64,000 nt of DNA from CAXXOK01 sp963675365 (GTDB lineage Bacteria; Bacillota; Clostridia; Christensenellales; Aristaeellaceae), in assembly GCA_963675365.2 (NCBI GenBank), contig CAXXVA010000003.1, forward strand, positions 62,001 through 126,000, read 5' to 3'. The notes beneath the pieces are model-generated. The model was not told the origin of the DNA and searched no databases. It was given only the letters and a program-made list of their open reading frames with translations. Below are positions 61,501 through 64,000 of this stretch, in pieces. Position 1 is the stretch's first letter. Every line of letters begins with the position of its first letter. Made by a program: the position numbers and the translations under genes.

Positions 61501-62537
61501 GCAGGGGTATCCATGCCGGCATCGCGGCGGATACTGGCGGCGGCTTGCGCCGCATGGAGGACCACCGCATCGCACCAGCGGTCAAATTCCGGATCTTCCT
61601 CCTGCAATGCGGGTATATTCAATACATGATCGATCGTGGTTCGTATCCCCTGGTCAAAACGGATTTCCTGTTTGAATGTCGGCACAAGCTGCTTAAGCCG
61701 GGAGTTGTCGTAGATCGCGTTGCAGGCCCGTTCACCCAACAGGCAGCTTTTCAGGTCGTAATTGCTGGACTGAGCCAGGAACAGGGAAGAGGCAAAAAAC
61801 GGATTGAGTTTCACGCCCAATGCCGAAGCGATGCATTCATAGACCTGTGTCCAGGTGAGAACTTCGTCGCCGACAACGTTCACAGCCTGTCCAAAAGCGT
61901 GGATATTGCCGATAAGCCCCACAATACCGCGGGCTACATCCCGGGCATGGGTAACCGTCCACAGGGTAGCGCCGTCGCCATGCAGCAAGGTGGGTTTGCC
62001 TTCCAGCATACGTTTCAATGGCTGCCAGAATCCGGTACGTCCGCTGAGTGCCAGGGGCACAAAGGTTTCGTTGTAGGTATGGCTTGGGCGTACGATTGTA
62101 TAGGGAAACCCGTTTTGACGGTGGAGTGTAAGCAGATAGTCTTCGCATGCCGCCTTGTTGCGCGCATATTCCCAATAGGGGTTGCTCAGCGGCATCCCTT
62201 CGCGGACGCGGTAATCCGGTAACGGTTTTTGATACGCGCTGGCGGAGCTGATGAAAATAAAATGTCCGATTTTGTGCTCAAGCAACCGGAAATCGCGCTG
62301 AATATCATACGGCCGGAAGGCGATAAAGTCGATCGCGGCATCAAACGTATGCCCCTGTAACAGGGTTTTCAAGGCGGGTTCGTCCGCAATATCGGCAATT
62401 AGCGAATGGACGCCGTCAGGCAGTTCATCCGGATGCGTGCCGCGCGTTACAGCCCACACCTCGTGTCCCTGCGCTACAAGTTCGCGCGCCGTAGCGCTGC
62501 TGATGATACCGCTGCCACCGAAAAGTAATACGTTCAT
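61497..62537 (-). CDS. NAD-dependent epimerase/dehydratase (extended SDR)
   Basis: A 346-residue Rossmann-fold protein. The N-terminal nucleotide motif is MNVLLFGGSGIISSATARELVAQG, a GGxGxxS variant of the usual GxxGxxG. The active site shows FISSASAYQ and YWEYARNKAACEDYL with the YxxxK motif (YARNK), and the NADP-side loop AVTRGTH. It resembles the isoflavone-reductase-like or dTDP-sugar branch; the substrate is probably a sugar or sugar acid produced by the neighbouring hydrolases. Start at 62,537 with GAAAGG 9 bases upstream. Confidence 0.85.
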   Translation of the reverse strand: MNVLLFGGSGIISSATARELVAQGHEVWAVTRGTHPDELPDGVHSLIADIADEPALKTLLQGHTFDAAIDFIAFRPYDIQRDFRLLEHKIGHFIFISSASAYQKPLPDYRVREGMPLSNPYWEYARNKAACEDYLLTLHRQNGFPYTIVRPSHTYNETFVPLALSGRTGFWQPLKRMLEGKPTLLHGDGATLWTVTHARDVARGIVGLIGNIHAFGQAVNVVGDEVLTWTQVYECIASALGVKLNPFFASSLFLAQSSNYDLKSCLLGERACNAIYDNSRLKQLVPTFKQEIRFDQGIRTTIDHVLNIPALQEEDPEFDRWCDAVVLHAAQAAASIRRDAGMDTPA

Positions 62538-62542
62538 AAATC

Positions 62543-64000
62543 TCAACCTTTCTGATATGGATAATCAAACGGCGCACCGCCGGTTTTGTGCAAACCATCG
62601 GGGGTAAAGGACCAGATTTCATTGGGGGATATAGTTGCCTGTGCCGTGTGTGAACCCTGCGTGAAAACGACGGAAACGGGTTCTTCAGCGATCCCGGTCA
62701 CCTGTAACGGCGTGCCTTCCATATCGGTAAGAACTTCAATGCCTAAGGTGCAGGTAAACAGCGTCTGCTCATTGTACAGGCCCTGCAGCTGTCCGTTTGC
62801 GGTTGTCAGGCGATAGGTGTTTTTGCCCAATCGCTGCGTATACTCGCATTCGGGAAAATCGGGCAGCGCGCTCCATCGGATTTGGTCTTGTGCGATCTGA
62901 ACGCCGGTCATCAGCGACAGGTATTCAAGCGCGGCGAGCACGGTGGGGCCATACCCGTCGGCTCCCAGGGTACTGACGCCCAGATATCGCTTGGTTTCAT
63001 CGCCTGCAGGGGCCTTGCCCTCCGAGCGTGTAACACAGGGTGTGCCGTCAAACGGATCGTACTGCTGCACTAAGCGACCGGTATCCCGAAGCAGGCGGAG
63101 CCAAATTCTCCCCAACAAGCGGATTTCGGCATGGTGTCCGTAATTCTGCAATGCCTGGATGGCACGTTGATAGGTTAATCCCTGCGGCTGGCCGCCCCAG
63201 TTGTTGAAGTTGATATTTTGAAAACAAGGATCGTTGACAGCGATGGAGGGAAGCGGAACCCTCGTCCAAAATTCATCTGGATTGAGGAGATGTTCACGGA
63301 TAAAGCGGTCGGCCATTTCCTGGCTGAAGGAGCCGTAATACATACAGCGGAGGTTGTTGTGGAGCAGCACATCCATACGGTTACCGTTGCAATCGCGGTC
63401 AAAACACGCGCCCCGCGTGTCAGACCAGAGTATTTGGCGGATCGTATCGCGTACGGTCTGGGCACGCTGACGCCAGAGGCTGCCTTCCGCTTCTCCCAAT
63501 AGATCGCTGATCGTGCCCAGCACTTCGCGGGCCTGACAGGAATAGCTCATAATATCCATGGAGGCAAAGGGCAGCGCGCCGTGTCCTTGCGGAGCATTCT
63601 CCCCGCCAAACCCGCCATCCGTAACGCCATAGCGAAGGAAGCGATTGGAATTATCTTCACCCGTATCCCATGTACACCATGTTTCCAGACAGCCGTCGTG
63701 GTTGCTGTCCCGGTACCGCCACAAATAATTATCAAAATCGCGGAGCGCAGCTTGCAAAAGCCGAAGGTAATCCCGGTCATGGCCGATCAGGTAATACAGG
63801 TTCAAAGCCGGGACCGGGAAACAGAAGCCCTGCAGCCAATCGTAGGAGACCTGCAGCAGGAAGGGTTCCTGATACTTGATCATACCGGGGAAACGGCCGC
63901 TGCGCCGTTGGTTTTCCATGAAAATCAACTGGTTGTTCAGCGCGACTTCCATATCCCGCTTGGCATACATTTCTCCGCCCATGGGCTGGGTTTCCAGCCA
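62543..64000 (-). CDS. (alpha/alpha)6-barrel glycoside hydrolase, 5' end outside the window
   Basis: The frame is open to the right edge: six codons before an internal ATG read WLETQP, joining to MGGEMYAKRDMEVALNNQ, a run I know from GH63/trehalase-like or MGH1-type glycosidases. Other marks are DSNHDGCLETWCTWDTGEDNSN (carries an acidic catalytic residue), ALPFASMDIMSYSC, FNNWGGQPQGLTYQRAIQALQNYG and a C-terminal beta-sandwich. It probably removes glucose or other sugars from oligosaccharides. Five bases separate it from the epimerase, so the three right-end genes are one operon. Full length and signal peptide cannot be seen. Confidence 0.8.
   Translation of the reverse strand, partial: WLETQPMGGEMYAKRDMEVALNNQLIFMENQRRSGRFPGMIKYQEPFLLQVSYDWLQGFCFPVPALNLYYLIGHDRDYLRLLQAALRDFDNYLWRYRDSNHDGCLETWCTWDTGEDNSNRFLRYGVTDGGFGGENAPQGHGALPFASMDIMSYSCQAREVLGTISDLLGEAEGSLWRQRAQTVRDTIRQILWSDTRGACFDRDCNGNRMDVLLHNNLRCMYYGSFSQEMADRFIREHLLNPDEFWTRVPLPSIAVNDPCFQNINFNNWGGQPQGLTYQRAIQALQNYGHHAEIRLLGRIWLRLLRDTGRLVQQYDPFDGTPCVTRSEGKAPAGDETKRYLGVSTLGADGYGPTVLAALEYLSLMTGVQIAQDQIRWSALPDFPECEYTQRLGKNTYRLTTANGQLQGLYNEQTLFTCTLGIEVLTDMEGTPLQVTGIAEEPVSVVFTQGSHTAQATISPNEIWSFTPDGLHKTGGAPFDYPYQKG

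Overview
The window looks like a chromosomal segment of a GC-rich Firmicute, most likely class Clostridia. The signs are flotillin FloA with NfeD, the Asp23-YloV-RecG gene order, a zinc-type (C+) ribosomal protein L31, a LytTR response regulator, a CtsR operator in front of clpB, strong AGGAGG-type ribosome binding sites and several TTG or GTG starts. I cannot name the genus.

Layout. 1-2.4 kb: tail of an RNA cyclic phosphodiesterase, a small glutaredoxin, then an ArsR regulator, a YraQ/ArsP-type permease and a cysteine-rich thioredoxin in one minus-strand operon. 2.7-5.6 kb: nfeD, floA, a small membrane-anchored protein and a LytTR response regulator, all minus. 5.8-11.3 kb: family-4 uracil-DNA glycosylase, an acidic membrane protein, trmL, recG, the DAK2 protein (YloV/FakA) and Asp23. 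11.6-21.5 kb, plus strand: nrdR, polA, coaE and then an envelope or secreted set (lytic transglycosylase, oligopeptide-type binding protein, CHAP hydrolase, caspase-like peptidase, GT2 glycosyltransferase).

21.5-31.7 kb: a TraB-family membrane protein and a pentose module. The module is a ChvE/MmsA/MmsB-type sugar ABC transporter (minus), and a LacI-type regulator, xylA and xylB (plus). Two near-identical palindromes, one in the transporter leader and one just after the xylA -10 box, are good candidates for the LacI operator. A 250-bp foldback lies between xylA and xylB. 31.7-51.7 kb is mostly housekeeping and metabolism: methyltransferase, EEP-family hydrolase, guanine deaminase, serC-serA, CvpA, a beta-propeller-like DUF5711 protein, a multi-pass membrane pair, a neopullulanase-like GH13 enzyme, clpB, an L,D-transpeptidase, a parvulin foldase, a MarR-GNAT fusion and rpmE.

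52.0-59.9 kb: tRNA-Thr and tRNA-Pro, followed by a more AT-rich island. It starts with a 5'-truncated tyrosine recombinase beside the tRNA-Pro 3' end and stops at an imperfect copy (19 of 21) of that 3' end at 59,908-59,928. Its cargo points to zinc handling: ZnuABC-type uptake genes read from divergent promoters with overlapping -35 boxes beside a perfect 10+10 inverted repeat, a YraQ-type permease with a His/Cys loop and a degenerate CobW-like front domain, its TIGR03943 partner, an SH3 protein with a cysteine-rich tail, and a small DHDC/CPIC membrane protein. I think this island is the most notable part of the window. 60.0-64.0 kb: a minus-strand carbohydrate operon (partial alpha/alpha-barrel glycosidase, NAD-dependent epimerase, DUF5060/DUF4038 glycosidase) that continues past the right edge.
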